Shown here: piece after piece, positions 26,380 through 35,724 of the stretch
Layout: each line of letters begins with the position of its first letter
How positions within the stretch are numbered: position 1 is the stretch's first letter
Source of the DNA: Eubacteriaceae bacterium
GTDB lineage: Bacteria; Bacillota; Clostridia; Eubacteriales; Anaerofustaceae
Assembly: GCA_009782875.1 (NCBI GenBank)
Contig: WRIE01000006.1
Location: 19,420-83,419, forward strand
Reading direction: 5' to 3'
DNA length: 64,000 nucleotides
Program-made: the position numbers and the translations under genes
The notes under the pieces: generated by a model
The model's input: the letters and a program-made list of their open reading frames with translations, nothing else
The model's database searches: none
What the model was told of the DNA's origin: nothing

Positions 26380-28593
26380 ATGGAAAAAGTTAGCGGCACA
26401 ATAACAAGAGTAGTTTTCAACAACCCAGACAACCATTACTCTGTAATTGCATTGGACACAGAATTCGGCTCCCTTGTTGCCAATGGGACAATGTATGCTA
26501 TCAACGAAGGAGAATCCGTTACGCTCGAAGGCGATTTCCAAGAGCATCCAAAGTACGGAAAGCAGTTCAAGTTCACTTCATTTTTCGTTGAGCAGCCAAC
26601 AGATTTGTATGCGGTCCAGCGATTGCTTGAAAGCCGGCTGATAGATGGCGTCGGCGAGGTAAAAGCTGTAGAGATAATTAAAATGTTTGGGGATGAAACC
26701 ATCGACGTGATCGAAAAAAGGCCCCATGAGCTCACAATGGTTCGCGGGATTGGCTTGTCTACAGCAATGCGCATCCATGAATCATATATGCAAACGGAGT
26801 CGGAGCGGGCTACAGTCATGGTTTTGACTAAATATGGGATCACAACAGCATTGGCAATCAAGCTCCATAACAAATACAGCTCCAATGCTATCAGCATAGT
26901 CGAAATGAACCCCTACCAGCTTATATCGGATGTTGAGGGCATCGGTTTTTCTAGGGCTGACGAGATTGCAGCAAAAGTGGGGGTAGACCCAGTTTCACCC
27001 ATGAGGGTTTGGGCAGCCTTGACCCATGCTGCAAAAGCATATTCCCAAGCAGGCCATTGCTACTGCATCGACACATTCCTTGTCAACAATGCAGTGGCGC
27101 TTACACGAAACGAGATAAGCCGGAAGGCTATTGAAGAGCAGTTGGCTTTAATGATAGAATCTGGCGAATTCACCGCTGAGAACGGATGGGACGGGAGAAG
27201 GGTCTACTTGCCGTATTATTATTACTGCGAGCAGCTTGCAGCAAATAAAATCTCCCAACTTGCCAAAAGAAAAAGCGATTTGGTTTTAGACATCCACGAG
27301 ATGATAAACATGTATGAAAAGGCAGACAACATCACCCTAGAGGCGAAACAAAGGGAGGCCATCGCGATATCCGTCTCGCACAAGGTCAGCATTATCACTG
27401 GCGGGCCTGGCACAGGCAAGACAACCATTATCAAAGGGATCATTTTCGTATTGAAACTCCTTGGCGCAACCTTTATCCTTGGCGCGCCAACGGGTAGGGC
27501 AGCTAAAAAAATCCACCAATCTACCGGAAACGATGCCAAAACAATCCACAGGATGCTTGAGTATGAGTACTCTGCCATTGATGGAGGGGATGAAGGGCTG
27601 AGCTTCAAGCGATGCGCTAGCAACCCCTTGGAGCAAAGCACAGTTATTATTGATGAGGCAAGCATGCTTGACGCTTCAATTTTTGCCCACCTGATGAGCG
27701 CTATTGACACAAAAATTACCAGCTTGGTTATTGTTGGCGACAAAGACCAGCTGCCCTCAATTGGCGCCGGCAATGTGCTGGGTGACTTGATATCCAGCGG
27801 CTGCCTGCCAGTTGTCTACCTAGACCGCGTATATAGGCAATCAGAAGAGAGCATGATCATAGAAAATGCCCACCGCATCAACAATGGGGAGATGCCCTCA
27901 ATAAAGAGAGACGGGGATTTCGTTTTTGTTGAAGCAAAGGCTGCTGCTGATATATCAAAAGCAATGGGTACTTTCCTTTCAGCAAAAGACACAGCTCTCT
28001 ATGAAACAATTGATTGGGATGCAACCCAAGTAATTTCTCCAATCAAGAGGGGCGAGGCTGGCACTGCCGCATTGAACCAAAAAATACAACTGATACTTAA
28101 CCCGCCCTCTGATGGCAAGAATGAGATGGAGCTTTTTAGCACTGTTTTCAGAGAAGGCGACAAAATAATGCAGACGAAAAATAATTATTCGATAGAATGG
28201 GAAGACACCACCACCAAAATCAAAGGCTCGGGCATATTCAATGGCGAAATTGGGACTATTGAGTATATAGACAACGAGAATGCGCTTTGCGTGGTATTAT
28301 TTGACGAAAGGCGCGTTGAAATCAGCCGCGCAGACATGAACACCATAACCCATGCTTACGCGATAACAGTCCACAAAAGCCAAGGCAGCGAATTTGAAAC
28401 TGTCGTGTTGGCATTGATGCCAACAATACCTAGTTTCATGACTAGAAACCTGCTGTACACTGCTGTCACTAGGGCAAAAGAAAGAGTAGTGATTATTGGG
28501 GACCCGTATACCTTGAAGGGGATGGTTTCAAACAACTCTTCTATGAAGAGGATGAGCGCTTTGAATGAAAAGATATCTGCGCTTGGTGATTAA
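26380..28593 (+). CDS. recD2: RecD2-type DNA helicase
   Basis: 737 residues, the usual size of RecD2 (YrrC), the RecBC-independent 5'-3' SF1B helicase. An N-terminal OB-like domain (about 1-75) precedes helix-hairpin-helix repeats (LIDGVGEVKAVEIIKMFG, MVRGIGLSTAMRIHESY). The helicase core has Walker A ITGGPGTGKTTIIKG, Walker B TVIIDEASMLDA, motif III VGDKDQLPSIGAGNVLGD and the C-terminal TVHKSQGSEFETVVL and LYTAVTRAKERVVIIG. It acts in replication-fork repair and recombination. The ATG at 26380 has a weak ribosome site. It is followed after 18 bp by hpf. Confidence 0.96.
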   Translation: MEKVSGTITRVVFNNPDNHYSVIALDTEFGSLVANGTMYAINEGESVTLEGDFQEHPKYGKQFKFTSFFVEQPTDLYAVQRLLESRLIDGVGEVKAVEIIKMFGDETIDVIEKRPHELTMVRGIGLSTAMRIHESYMQTESERATVMVLTKYGITTALAIKLHNKYSSNAISIVEMNPYQLISDVEGIGFSRADEIAAKVGVDPVSPMRVWAALTHAAKAYSQAGHCYCIDTFLVNNAVALTRNEISRKAIEEQLALMIESGEFTAENGWDGRRVYLPYYYYCEQLAANKISQLAKRKSDLVLDIHEMINMYEKADNITLEAKQREAIAISVSHKVSIITGGPGTGKTTIIKGIIFVLKLLGATFILGAPTGRAAKKIHQSTGNDAKTIHRMLEYEYSAIDGGDEGLSFKRCASNPLEQSTVIIDEASMLDASIFAHLMSAIDTKITSLVIVGDKDQLPSIGAGNVLGDLISSGCLPVVYLDRVYRQSEESMIIENAHRINNGEMPSIKRDGDFVFVEAKAAADISKAMGTFLSAKDTALYETIDWDATQVISPIKRGEAGTAALNQKIQLILNPPSDGKNEMELFSTVFREGDKIMQTKNNYSIEWEDTTTKIKGSGIFNGEIGTIEYIDNENALCVVLFDERRVEISRADMNTITHAYAITVHKSQGSEFETVVLALMPTIPSFMTRNLLYTAVTRAKERVVIIGDPYTLKGMVSNNSSMKRMSALNEKISALGD

Positions 28594-28611
28594 ATTGAAA
28601 GGAGCACTTTA

Positions 28612-29130
28612 ATGAACTTAGTAATTAGTTCAAAAAACTACAATATTAGCGGATTTATCAAAAGCGAACTTGAGCAAAAAATTGACAAGTTTGCAAAGTA
28701 TTTGACAGAGGATGCATCCGTTACCGTATTATTGAAAGGAGAAAAGAACCAACTAAAGAAAGTTGAAATTACGATCCGCATGAGAAATAATGTCTTGAGG
28801 AGCGAAGTTGGCGATTTCGACATCCGCACCGCCATTGACAAGAGTTTGGACAAAATCGAAAGGCAACTTATAAAACACAAAGAAAAACTAATAGAAAAAG
28901 TGCCGGATTCAATACGCTACGATTCTGACAGGATTGACGAAAGTTCTTATTCCAGAATCGTCAGAAACAAAACTTTCTCTTTGCGCCCGATGAACCCTGA
29001 AGAGGCATGCTTCCAGCTAGAGCTGCTAGAGCACTCTTTTTACGTGTTTTTAAATGAAGCGACAAACAAAGTAAGTGTAGTTTACAAGCGCAATGATGGA
29101 GATTACGGGTTAATTGAGCCAGAAAAGTAA
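28612..29130 (+). CDS. hpf: Ribosome hibernation promoting factor, long form
   Basis: 172 residues: an N-terminal beta-alpha-beta-beta-beta-alpha HPF domain (1-95; LVISSKNYNISGFIKSELEQ, DIRTAIDKSLDKIERQLIKH) and the C-terminal dimerisation domain of long HPF (about 115-170; RNKTFSLRPMNPEEACFQLE, HSFYVFLNEATNKVSVVYKR). Long HPF ties two 70S ribosomes into inactive 100S dimers in stationary phase. AGGAG lies 7 nt before the ATG. It follows recD2 by 18 bp, an unusual operon partner (secA or comF genes are common neighbours). Confidence 0.94.
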   Translation: MNLVISSKNYNISGFIKSELEQKIDKFAKYLTEDASVTVLLKGEKNQLKKVEITIRMRNNVLRSEVGDFDIRTAIDKSLDKIERQLIKHKEKLIEKVPDSIRYDSDRIDESSYSRIVRNKTFSLRPMNPEEACFQLELLEHSFYVFLNEATNKVSVVYKRNDGDYGLIEPEK

Positions 29131-29136
29131 TAATTT

Positions 29137-29164
29137 TTGCAAGTTTTCCGTATTGTGCTATAAT
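29137..29164 (+). promoter_or_regulatory. Promoter of the DUF5317/acidic protein gene
   Basis: TTGCAA (29137-29142) and TATAAT (29159-29164) with a 16-bp spacer; TG precedes the -10 box by one base (extended -10). It begins only 7 bp after the hpf stop codon. Confidence 0.8.
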
Positions 29165-29217
29165 AAAAAGCAAGATGTTTTATATAATCTAGAAAATTTG
29201 CATGCAAAGGATGGATT

Positions 29218-32200
29218 TTGCCAATGTTATTGTTAGCGTTTTTTGCAGCCGGGCTTATATGGGGCTTCTTGCGCAAAGGTAGCTTTGCCAATATACCCAA
29301 TGCTAAGATAAGGTGTTGGCCATTGTTTATCACTTCAGCACTCTTGTTTTCTGCAACTGTTTTCGGCTTGGCATCTGATATCACTCTCATTGTAGAAAAC
29401 ATATACATTATAACACTTTTAGCTTACTGCTCCCTGCTCTTAGCGATCTTGATCAATCTCAGGGGGTTAAACATATGGATGTTCCTGTTGTTAAGCGGCG
29501 TGCTTATCAACTTCACTGTAGTATTCCTGAACAACGGGCTCATGCCTTATTCCCGATCAGCCCTGGAGATTGCAGGACTGCCTATTAAAAACATCCAAAC
29601 AGCCCCAAATTCCTACTTGTCTGATCCGACAACCAGGCTTGCTTATCTGGGATGGGTTATTCCTATACCCTTCCCTTTCCTTCCCGAAGTTGTCTCGCCT
29701 GGCATTGTGCTGTTGGGCCTTGGCCTTGCCGGCACAGCCAAAAACTTGCTCCTCGGAATAAGCTATGATAATATCGAAGATTCTGATGAAGAGTTTATAG
29801 ACATCGGCTTTGATGAATATGGCGATGACGATGCGCTTGATACCGACACATTGGCTTTGCTTGAAAAGGGCGATGATAACCAAGCCGATGGCCAAGCCCT
29901 TAAAAAACCAGGTTTCTCGTTTAGAGAGGCCTTCAAGTTCAAATGGAGAGGCAAAGCCAAGAACGAAATGGAAGAAGTTCCTGCCTTGCCCGACTCCGAA
30001 ACGGGACAAGGTTATGAGAATTCGCTTAATTACATCCCTTCTGATGAAGATGTTGAAGACATCACTATGACGACTGGCGGCTTTTTCGCCTTTGACAAGG
30101 ACAGTGCGACTTATGAGGAAGAAGAAGGTTTCTGGATAGAAGGCTCTGAAGAGATTTATGAGCAAATCCCTGCCCTCGAAGTTGAGCCAGAGCTTCTTGA
30201 AGACGACAATTCTTCTTACGCGGAGTTTTTGCTCCAAGACGAAGCAGCAAACAGCTCCGGGAAAAATGAGGAGTATTGGCCGGATGATGATATAGGCAGT
30301 GTAACAGGCGCAAATGACACCCAGCAACAGTTGGAAATAGGCGAACCCTTGCTTGGCTCTGATGATTCAATGTACGATGAAAGCCAAGCGACCAGGGTAT
30401 ACAGCCTTGATTTGCCAGCGATGCTGGAAATTGAAAATGATTCGGCTGGGACACCTGGGCAAAGCGCCAATCCCACTACCCAATTCAACATGGGCAGCCC
30501 GAAAATTGAGTACAGGGCAACGAGCCAATCAAAGCCAATATTTGGATTGCCACATGGAGCATTTTATTCTGAAGAGCAAATGCCCAGCCAAAACGAGGCT
30601 GCCCCAGAGGAAGAAAAACAAGTTGGCGAGTTGGCCAATGCTATCGATATTGTTGCAGAACAAACCGCTGCCGAAGAACCTCTCCTGGCGGAGGGCTGGG
30701 TTGCAGAAGATAGCCTGCAAGAAACGGTCCCCGATATGGATTTGTTGCTGGTGGACAAAACTCACGAAGACGGGGGCCTTGAGGATGTTGATGGCAGCTT
30801 GGCTATTGGCGAATCAGAGATAGTTGATATTGAAGCCATAGTTGATATTGAGTCTATCGCAGCCTTCGAACCTATGCTATTGGATAATTCAATTGCCGGA
30901 GAGGAAGCTGCTCTTGATGATAGCGAGATGCTGGCAAATGTCGCTGATGACGCGCAACAAGGCGATCTAGCCCCATTCCTTCCAGAAGAAAGCCAAGAAG
31001 ATGGTTCCCCAGAGTACAATGTAGTTATAGAAAACATTATTGGCCAGGGCGATTTGGCCAGCGCTGATGAGCAAACTATTGGCCTAGGCGCTTCCAGTGC
31101 AGGCGAAGACATTGCCGACAGCTCATATGGGCAAAGCTTGCTTGAGCGCATTGATGAGAGGACTCTCCCCCAGGAAAGATCCCAATTGATAAGCGACCTT
31201 GCATCCCAACAAACCCAGGAGCAAACCGAGGAAGATATCAAAATTGCACATACAGCAAACGCAGATGATAGTGATATAGTTGCCGGGCAGGAAAGTGGAA
31301 AACCATCGGCTGATGGAGCCAAAAGCGAGCCTTTGAACCTCCATATTGAATCTATTGACTCTTACAGCCTTGGGGCAAGACAAGAAAAAGCTAGCGAGAT
31401 GACCCCATTTAGCCATAGCTTCGAATTCGTGCCCTCTGAGGAGACCGGAAGCGACACCTATGCAGAAAACGATCCTGACGATGAAACGCCAAGCTCTGAA
31501 GGCGTATTCACCGCCAAGACCAGGGCACAGCGTCTCCAAGACCAGGAACAGCTCGATACATCAAACTCGAAAGTTGTTAAAAACCCTGCCCCTTCAAGTT
31601 TTGAAAGCCTTATGGCAAGCAAGTACCCGCAACCAAGCAGCACCCCGCCTCCGGCGCCAGAAATCAATTCTTTTGCAAAAATGGCGGCAGAGCAAAAACT
31701 AGAGCAAAGCAATGCAAACTCTATTAGCTTTGAGATGGGAACCCCGAGCCAAAACGAAGAGGCGATTGAGATTGAGGAAGAAACCGTTGAAGCTGCAAAT
31801 ACTGGTCTTAATGATGAAATTGTTGAAGAGCAGGCAGCTGACCAATCCTTTGACATCGAGACTGAGAAAGAGCAAGAGGACATAGAGTTTGTAGGCGAGA
31901 ACATGGACCATGGCGATCCAATGGAAACCTCAAGCCCATTCATAATCGTAAAAGGCCGTATTGTAGAAAACCCATATTACAAGTTCAGGCGTGGATCAAG
32001 GGATATACCAAAAGAGAATTCCAACTCATTCCAAAAGACAGTTCCCCAAATCGGGAACCGCAACCCGTCTTTGAGGGCTCCTGTAAAGCCGAACTTCAGC
32101 TCGACCAAATACGGCTCCGCCTCCGCTGCACAAGAATCCCCATCCTCTTTTGACAAGTTGAAAAGGGACCTTGCCCAACAACAGTTGGAACAACGGGAGC

Positions 32201-32295
32201 AGAAAACTGAAAACACCGTTATGGCGGAAAGGGATATACGGCTAGGCAATGTGCAGATAAAAATATTCAAACAGAACCCTAACAGCCGCGACTAG
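29218..32295 (+). CDS. DUF5317-like membrane protein with very long acidic cytoplasmic tail
   Basis: 1025 residues. Residues 1-185 form five or so membrane segments with the DUF5317-like pattern NNGLMPYSRSALEIAGL and YLGWVIPIPFPFLPEVVSPG. The rest (about 195-930) is highly acidic, low-complexity and free of cysteine, rich in E, D, S, A and Q, with loosely repeated phrases (VDIEAIVDIESIAAFEP, EEAALDDSEMLANVADD). The last about 110 residues turn basic (IIVKGRIVENPYYKFRRGSR, then ...FKQNPNSRD). TTG at 29218 is preceded by AAAGGAT. No known function; DUF5317 proteins are normally about 180-200 residues, so the tail is a large addition. The tail may be a binding scaffold; that is inference. Confidence 0.75.
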   Translation: MPMLLLAFFAAGLIWGFLRKGSFANIPNAKIRCWPLFITSALLFSATVFGLASDITLIVENIYIITLLAYCSLLLAILINLRGLNIWMFLLLSGVLINFTVVFLNNGLMPYSRSALEIAGLPIKNIQTAPNSYLSDPTTRLAYLGWVIPIPFPFLPEVVSPGIVLLGLGLAGTAKNLLLGISYDNIEDSDEEFIDIGFDEYGDDDALDTDTLALLEKGDDNQADGQALKKPGFSFREAFKFKWRGKAKNEMEEVPALPDSETGQGYENSLNYIPSDEDVEDITMTTGGFFAFDKDSATYEEEEGFWIEGSEEIYEQIPALEVEPELLEDDNSSYAEFLLQDEAANSSGKNEEYWPDDDIGSVTGANDTQQQLEIGEPLLGSDDSMYDESQATRVYSLDLPAMLEIENDSAGTPGQSANPTTQFNMGSPKIEYRATSQSKPIFGLPHGAFYSEEQMPSQNEAAPEEEKQVGELANAIDIVAEQTAAEEPLLAEGWVAEDSLQETVPDMDLLLVDKTHEDGGLEDVDGSLAIGESEIVDIEAIVDIESIAAFEPMLLDNSIAGEEAALDDSEMLANVADDAQQGDLAPFLPEESQEDGSPEYNVVIENIIGQGDLASADEQTIGLGASSAGEDIADSSYGQSLLERIDERTLPQERSQLISDLASQQTQEQTEEDIKIAHTANADDSDIVAGQESGKPSADGAKSEPLNLHIESIDSYSLGARQEKASEMTPFSHSFEFVPSEETGSDTYAENDPDDETPSSEGVFTAKTRAQRLQDQEQLDTSNSKVVKNPAPSSFESLMASKYPQPSSTPPPAPEINSFAKMAAEQKLEQSNANSISFEMGTPSQNEEAIEIEEETVEAANTGLNDEIVEEQAADQSFDIETEKEQEDIEFVGENMDHGDPMETSSPFIIVKGRIVENPYYKFRRGSRDIPKENSNSFQKTVPQIGNRNPSLRAPVKPNFSSTKYGSASAAQESPSSFDKLKRDLAQQQLEQREQKTENTVMAERDIRLGNVQIKIFKQNPNSRD

Positions 32296-32298
32296 GAA

Positions 32299-32328
32299 CA
32301 AAAAAGCGCTTAAAAAGCGCTTTTTTTT
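32299..32328. terminator. Bidirectional terminator between convergent genes
   Basis: AAAAAAGCGCTT and AAGCGCTTTTTT form a stem with A- and T-runs at both sides, serving the gene ending at 32295 (plus) and the one ending at 32330 (minus). Confidence 0.92.
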
Positions 32329-32329
32329 C

Positions 32330-33091
32330 CTAGAGCCCCGCTAGCTTGTGCATAAGGATCCCGCCTGCAACAGCGACATTTAATGATTCGCAATCTCCAA
32401 TAATTTTCACAGCAACAATTTCTGCGCATAAGCTGCGTGTCTCGAGACGCATTCCCTGTCCTTCATTGCCTACAACCAGCACTAGCTTGTCCATAGCCGC
32501 CAAGTGGGCAAAACCTGTTTGTCCATCCATATCAGAACCAACTAGAGTATACTTTTCATCCATCAACTTTCCCAAAACCGGCTCTTGATAGCCTTCCCTT
32601 GCCAATTTGATTGAAAACAAGCTGGCTGCGCTTGCGCCGACTGCCTTGGGCGAATAAAAATCCGCAGAATCCCAAGAGGCTACAACAGCACCAAACCCGA
32701 AGCAGACTGCGCTTCTTGCCAATGCGCCGACATTCTCTGGTTGCTGCACCCCGTCCAAGTACAATATCCGGCTTTCTCCAAACACACCGCCAATCGGACA
32801 GCTCCGCGTTTCGAAAACACCAAGGATCCCCTGGGGGGCCTTGTGCAGGCTTATCGACTTAAAAACCTGGTCGCTCATAACAAGCGGGGTTTCAGGCCAA
32901 ACCGCTTCGTTTTTTTCAATATAGGAGCTTGAGGCCGCGAGAAAGCGCACACTTCCCCCTGCCGACAAAGCGCTCCTTATACTTTTTTCTCCTTCAACAA
33001 CAAAGAGGGACTGCTCGTCCCTACCCTTCTTGCCCTTTAAAGACACAACAAGCTTCACATAGCTATTTGAGCGTGATGTTATCTGAAGCAT
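32330..33091 (-). CDS. SpoU/TrmH-family RNA 2'-O-methyltransferase
   Basis: 253 residues from the ATG at 33091, chosen because AGGA lies 8 nt upstream and the family begins here; the open frame continues to 33220. N-terminal RNA-binding substrate domain (SLFVVEGEKSIRSAL), then the trefoil-knot SPOUT domain with LYLDGVQQPENVGALARSAV, VGASAASLFSIKL, LVVGNEGQGMRLE and SLNVAVAGGILMHKLAG. These motifs place it among the TrmH-type rRNA/tRNA ribose methyltransferases (RlmB/TsnR-like). The target RNA cannot be told. Monocistronic. Confidence 0.93.
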   Translation of the reverse strand: MLQITSRSNSYVKLVVSLKGKKGRDEQSLFVVEGEKSIRSALSAGGSVRFLAASSSYIEKNEAVWPETPLVMSDQVFKSISLHKAPQGILGVFETRSCPIGGVFGESRILYLDGVQQPENVGALARSAVCFGFGAVVASWDSADFYSPKAVGASAASLFSIKLAREGYQEPVLGKLMDEKYTLVGSDMDGQTGFAHLAAMDKLVLVVGNEGQGMRLETRSLCAEIVAVKIIGDCESLNVAVAGGILMHKLAGL

Positions 33092-33322
33092 ACTATCTTT
33101 CCTTGCCCCCGGCTGTTTTTTGCCTTGCATCTTGGAATAATTATGACAGACGCGCATCGACTGGTCAACTGCGAATCCCAACTTCTTTTGTAGCCATGCG
33201 TGGCACATTGCAGCTGTCATTTGCCTCGAGCTATGTATAGGGCTTACATGGTGTTATAATCTTTATAGCCAGGGCTGGGGCAACCCTGCCGTGCAGAAGG
33301 ATCGTAAATTGAGAGGAGAATC

Positions 33323-33385
33323 GTGGCTTGCTCCACACTAGCGAGAGCTATTGAAATCAGCCACACATTTTTCAATGAGAAATAA
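33323..33385 (+). CDS. Possible 20-residue leader peptide
   Basis: GAGAGGAG lies 4-5 nt before a GTG that opens 20 codons (starts VACSTLARAI, ends FFNEK) and ends with TAA at 33385. The next gene's ATG at 33375 lies inside its last codons. The pair could be translationally coupled. The downstream gene has no ribosome site of its own, which supports the idea, but there is no protein-level evidence. Confidence 0.35.
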   Translation: MACSTLARAIEISHTFFNEK

Positions 33386-34991
33386 ACCTTTTCTAAGAAA
33401 ACTTATAATGGCGCTAGCCTCCATTGTTCTGGTTGCCAGCCTAGGGTTATGCGCATATCTTGCAATGCCGTATATTTCAATGAAAAAAATCACCAAAATC
33501 GGTTTCAAAAATTTTGAGCAAGGCTTCTTTCAATGCAAATATTCATCCACCAGCAATGGCATGGGTTTCATCATAGCCGCAGACCTTGACCACGACAAAG
33601 CGGAGCTTTCCATTCTTGTAAGAGAGCTGAAAATGAGGGGATACGGCGTGTTTGTCTTCGACTTTCCGTCCCAAGGGTCAACCAAGGGGCAAATCCCCTT
33701 TGGATACAAAGAGACTCCCTTCCTTGCGGAGCAATTCTATCTTGCGATGGTTATCTACTCCCAAAGAGAGAATATACCAAAACAAGCTATACATATCATA
33801 GGGTTCGGGGACGGCGCACGGGCAGCCCTCGAAGCATCGACCATCGTCCCGTTGAACCCGAAGAACATGACACTAGTCTCGCCTAATATCAAATTGTCGT
33901 CAAAACGCGACTTCGATGTGTTGAATTATAGCAATGACGCTTCCATCGGATGGATAAAAGACCTCAATCTGGGATCCCCTGGCTTGGATATCAATATCGT
34001 AACCACAAAGCTCAACTCCAGTTCCTCCGTCAGGGACAACCAAGACCTTGTAGGCGCGCTCAATCGGCAGCCGTCCAGGCAATTGCCAGAGGGCGCTGCA
34101 CAGAACAAGACATCAATGTGGCAAGCAGGGTTCGTTCCCAATATTTTCGCGATGTCTAGCGGATTTGTTGTAGACGCTATTTTGGAAGCCTCGATCGGCC
34201 AACATATTTCTACTCTGTCAAGGTTCAAACTGCTGGCACAATTTGCCGCATTAATCAGTTTTACTATAGTCATGCGAATGAGCACTTTCTTTATAGAAAA
34301 GCCGATGTACTCTTCGCCAATACCAGAGCGCAAAAGATCAGCAGGTATTCTAAAAATGAAGCTTGCAATGCATTTTCCCAGCCTGGTAGTCACGGGAGTC
34401 CTATTGGCATTGTTTTACGTGGCGCCAATACCTTTTCCAAGCAATATAATACTGCCGGTGTTTATTGGGGCAAGCTACGGCATTGTTATGCTTGTCATGT
34501 ACAGGCTCACTACTTTTGCAAATAATCTGGGAACATCATTCGCTGCCAAAGACGGACCTGGCAAAAAACGCCATGTGACTTTGGCAATAGCGGCGTGTTT
34601 TATTTTTGTGATGGCATGGAAAGGATTCTCCCCTTCAACCTTATTGCCTTATTTATGGAAAACAATTTGGTATGTAATTTTAGTGCTGCTATATATGCCT
34701 TTGTTTTTTATAGATGAGAAAGAGCGCAGGATGTTTGCTGACAACCCAAAATTCTGCTATATGCTTTTCCTTACCAATATCCTTCCCTTCCTTGTCATGC
34801 CTTTGATTTGCGTGGCTGTAGGCTTGATAAATGGCGTGTTCGCTGTTTTAAGCATGTTTTTAAGCTTATTGGTGTCAATGTCAGTTGAGTTTTTGTTCAG
34901 GCCAATTGGCTCTTCATCATTCTCCTGCGCATTCACCAAGTCTTGCATGTTCGTCTTCCTGTCCTTTTCAAACATGACTTTGTTCTTCTAA
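33375..34991 (+). CDS. Membrane protein with degenerate alpha/beta-hydrolase domain
   Basis: 538 residues from the ATG at 33375. One N-terminal membrane anchor (about 13-35) precedes an alpha/beta-hydrolase-like domain (about 50-270): GFIIAADLDHDKAELS, GVFVFDFPSQGSTKGQIPFG and the nucleophile elbow IIGFGDGARAALEAS. At the elbow (G-x-Nuc-x-G) the usual Ser reads Gly, so classic hydrolase activity is unlikely. After the domain come six to seven membrane segments (about 280-538). I know no family with this exact order. A start upstream at TTG 33351 is possible. A -10-like TATAAT (33255-33260) is present upstream. Confidence 0.6.
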   Translation: MRNKPFLRKLIMALASIVLVASLGLCAYLAMPYISMKKITKIGFKNFEQGFFQCKYSSTSNGMGFIIAADLDHDKAELSILVRELKMRGYGVFVFDFPSQGSTKGQIPFGYKETPFLAEQFYLAMVIYSQRENIPKQAIHIIGFGDGARAALEASTIVPLNPKNMTLVSPNIKLSSKRDFDVLNYSNDASIGWIKDLNLGSPGLDINIVTTKLNSSSSVRDNQDLVGALNRQPSRQLPEGAAQNKTSMWQAGFVPNIFAMSSGFVVDAILEASIGQHISTLSRFKLLAQFAALISFTIVMRMSTFFIEKPMYSSPIPERKRSAGILKMKLAMHFPSLVVTGVLLALFYVAPIPFPSNIILPVFIGASYGIVMLVMYRLTTFANNLGTSFAAKDGPGKKRHVTLAIAACFIFVMAWKGFSPSTLLPYLWKTIWYVILVLLYMPLFFIDEKERRMFADNPKFCYMLFLTNILPFLVMPLICVAVGLINGVFAVLSMFLSLLVSMSVEFLFRPIGSSSFSCAFTKSCMFVFLSFSNMTLFF

Positions 34992-35058
34992 TAGCGGTTT
35001 TTATCGCCTGGATAAAAAATATAGCCTGCAGATTCTTCTGGAATATCTGCAGGTTATG

Positions 35059-35724
35059 TTATGCTGCCAGCTTGCTTTTGATTTTCTCTATTGTTTCATA
35101 TTTTGCGTTTTGCAACTCCCTAAATGCGCTAAAAGCAAAAAAAGCGGCAAGCCCAAAGGGGATTAAAGAAAAACGCGCTGTTGCCATCCAAACACCATAG
35201 GCGGCTATTGTCGCTGATAAGATAAAACTCGCCTTGGTAACCATGCCTACAGCTTTAAGCCTCCCCCGTTTTGCAGACAAGGTTGTTTCAAGCGCCCTTG
35301 CGAAATCTAAAGGGTATGCTGGCAACATGTTCAGCACAAACAGCAGCTGGTTGTAAAACACCACAAACTCTTTTAGAGGTATGTACATATGCTTTGAAGC
35401 GGCATTGACTCCTATTGCAATCGCCAAGTTTGCTATAGGCCCAGATAAATGCAGCCAATACATGCCGGCGATATTTATAGGCACTCCCTCCCGCTTGAAC
35501 GTGAAACCAAACATTCCCGGCTCCAAAGCAGTCTTGACACCCAGAATATGGGCTGCTAAGGCATGGGCTGCTTCATGGGCTCCAAGTGACAATGCAAAGA
35601 CTGCCACCTCAAAAATCCCCCGCCGGATAACCAAAGCAATTGCAAAAATGGCAAAAAACACATTTTTTACAGAAAGCTTTTGTCGCAGGTTGCCACCGCT
35701 TTTATCCTTAGTACGCCTCGCCAA
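35059..35724 (-). CDS. spoIVFB: SpoIVFB-like site-2 protease (M50)
   Basis: About 221 residues with six membrane segments and the zinc protease motif SLGAHEAAHALAAHILGV (HExxH as HEAAH), followed by the second metal site MLPAYPLDFARALE, where the family has N-x-P-x-x-PLDGGR. SpoIVFB cuts pro-sigma-K in the mother cell during sporulation. The glycines of DGGR are replaced (DFAR), but the aspartate remains. The start is uncertain; the TTG at 35724 overlaps the spoIVFA-like gene by 17 bp, and no strong ribosome site is seen. The adjacent SpoIVFA-like gene supports the call. Confidence 0.8.
   Translation of the reverse strand: MARRTKDKSGGNLRQKLSVKNVFFAIFAIALVIRRGIFEVAVFALSLGAHEAAHALAAHILGVKTALEPGMFGFTFKREGVPINIAGMYWLHLSGPIANLAIAIGVNAASKHMYIPLKEFVVFYNQLLFVLNMLPAYPLDFARALETTLSAKRGRLKAVGMVTKASFILSATIAAYGVWMATARFSLIPFGLAAFFAFSAFRELQNAKYETIEKIKSKLAA

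Noticed and set aside
31123..31943. Minus-strand open frames inside the acidic-tail gene
   Set aside because: The biased codons of the acidic tail leave the other strand open by chance; serine-rich antisense frames are expected there.
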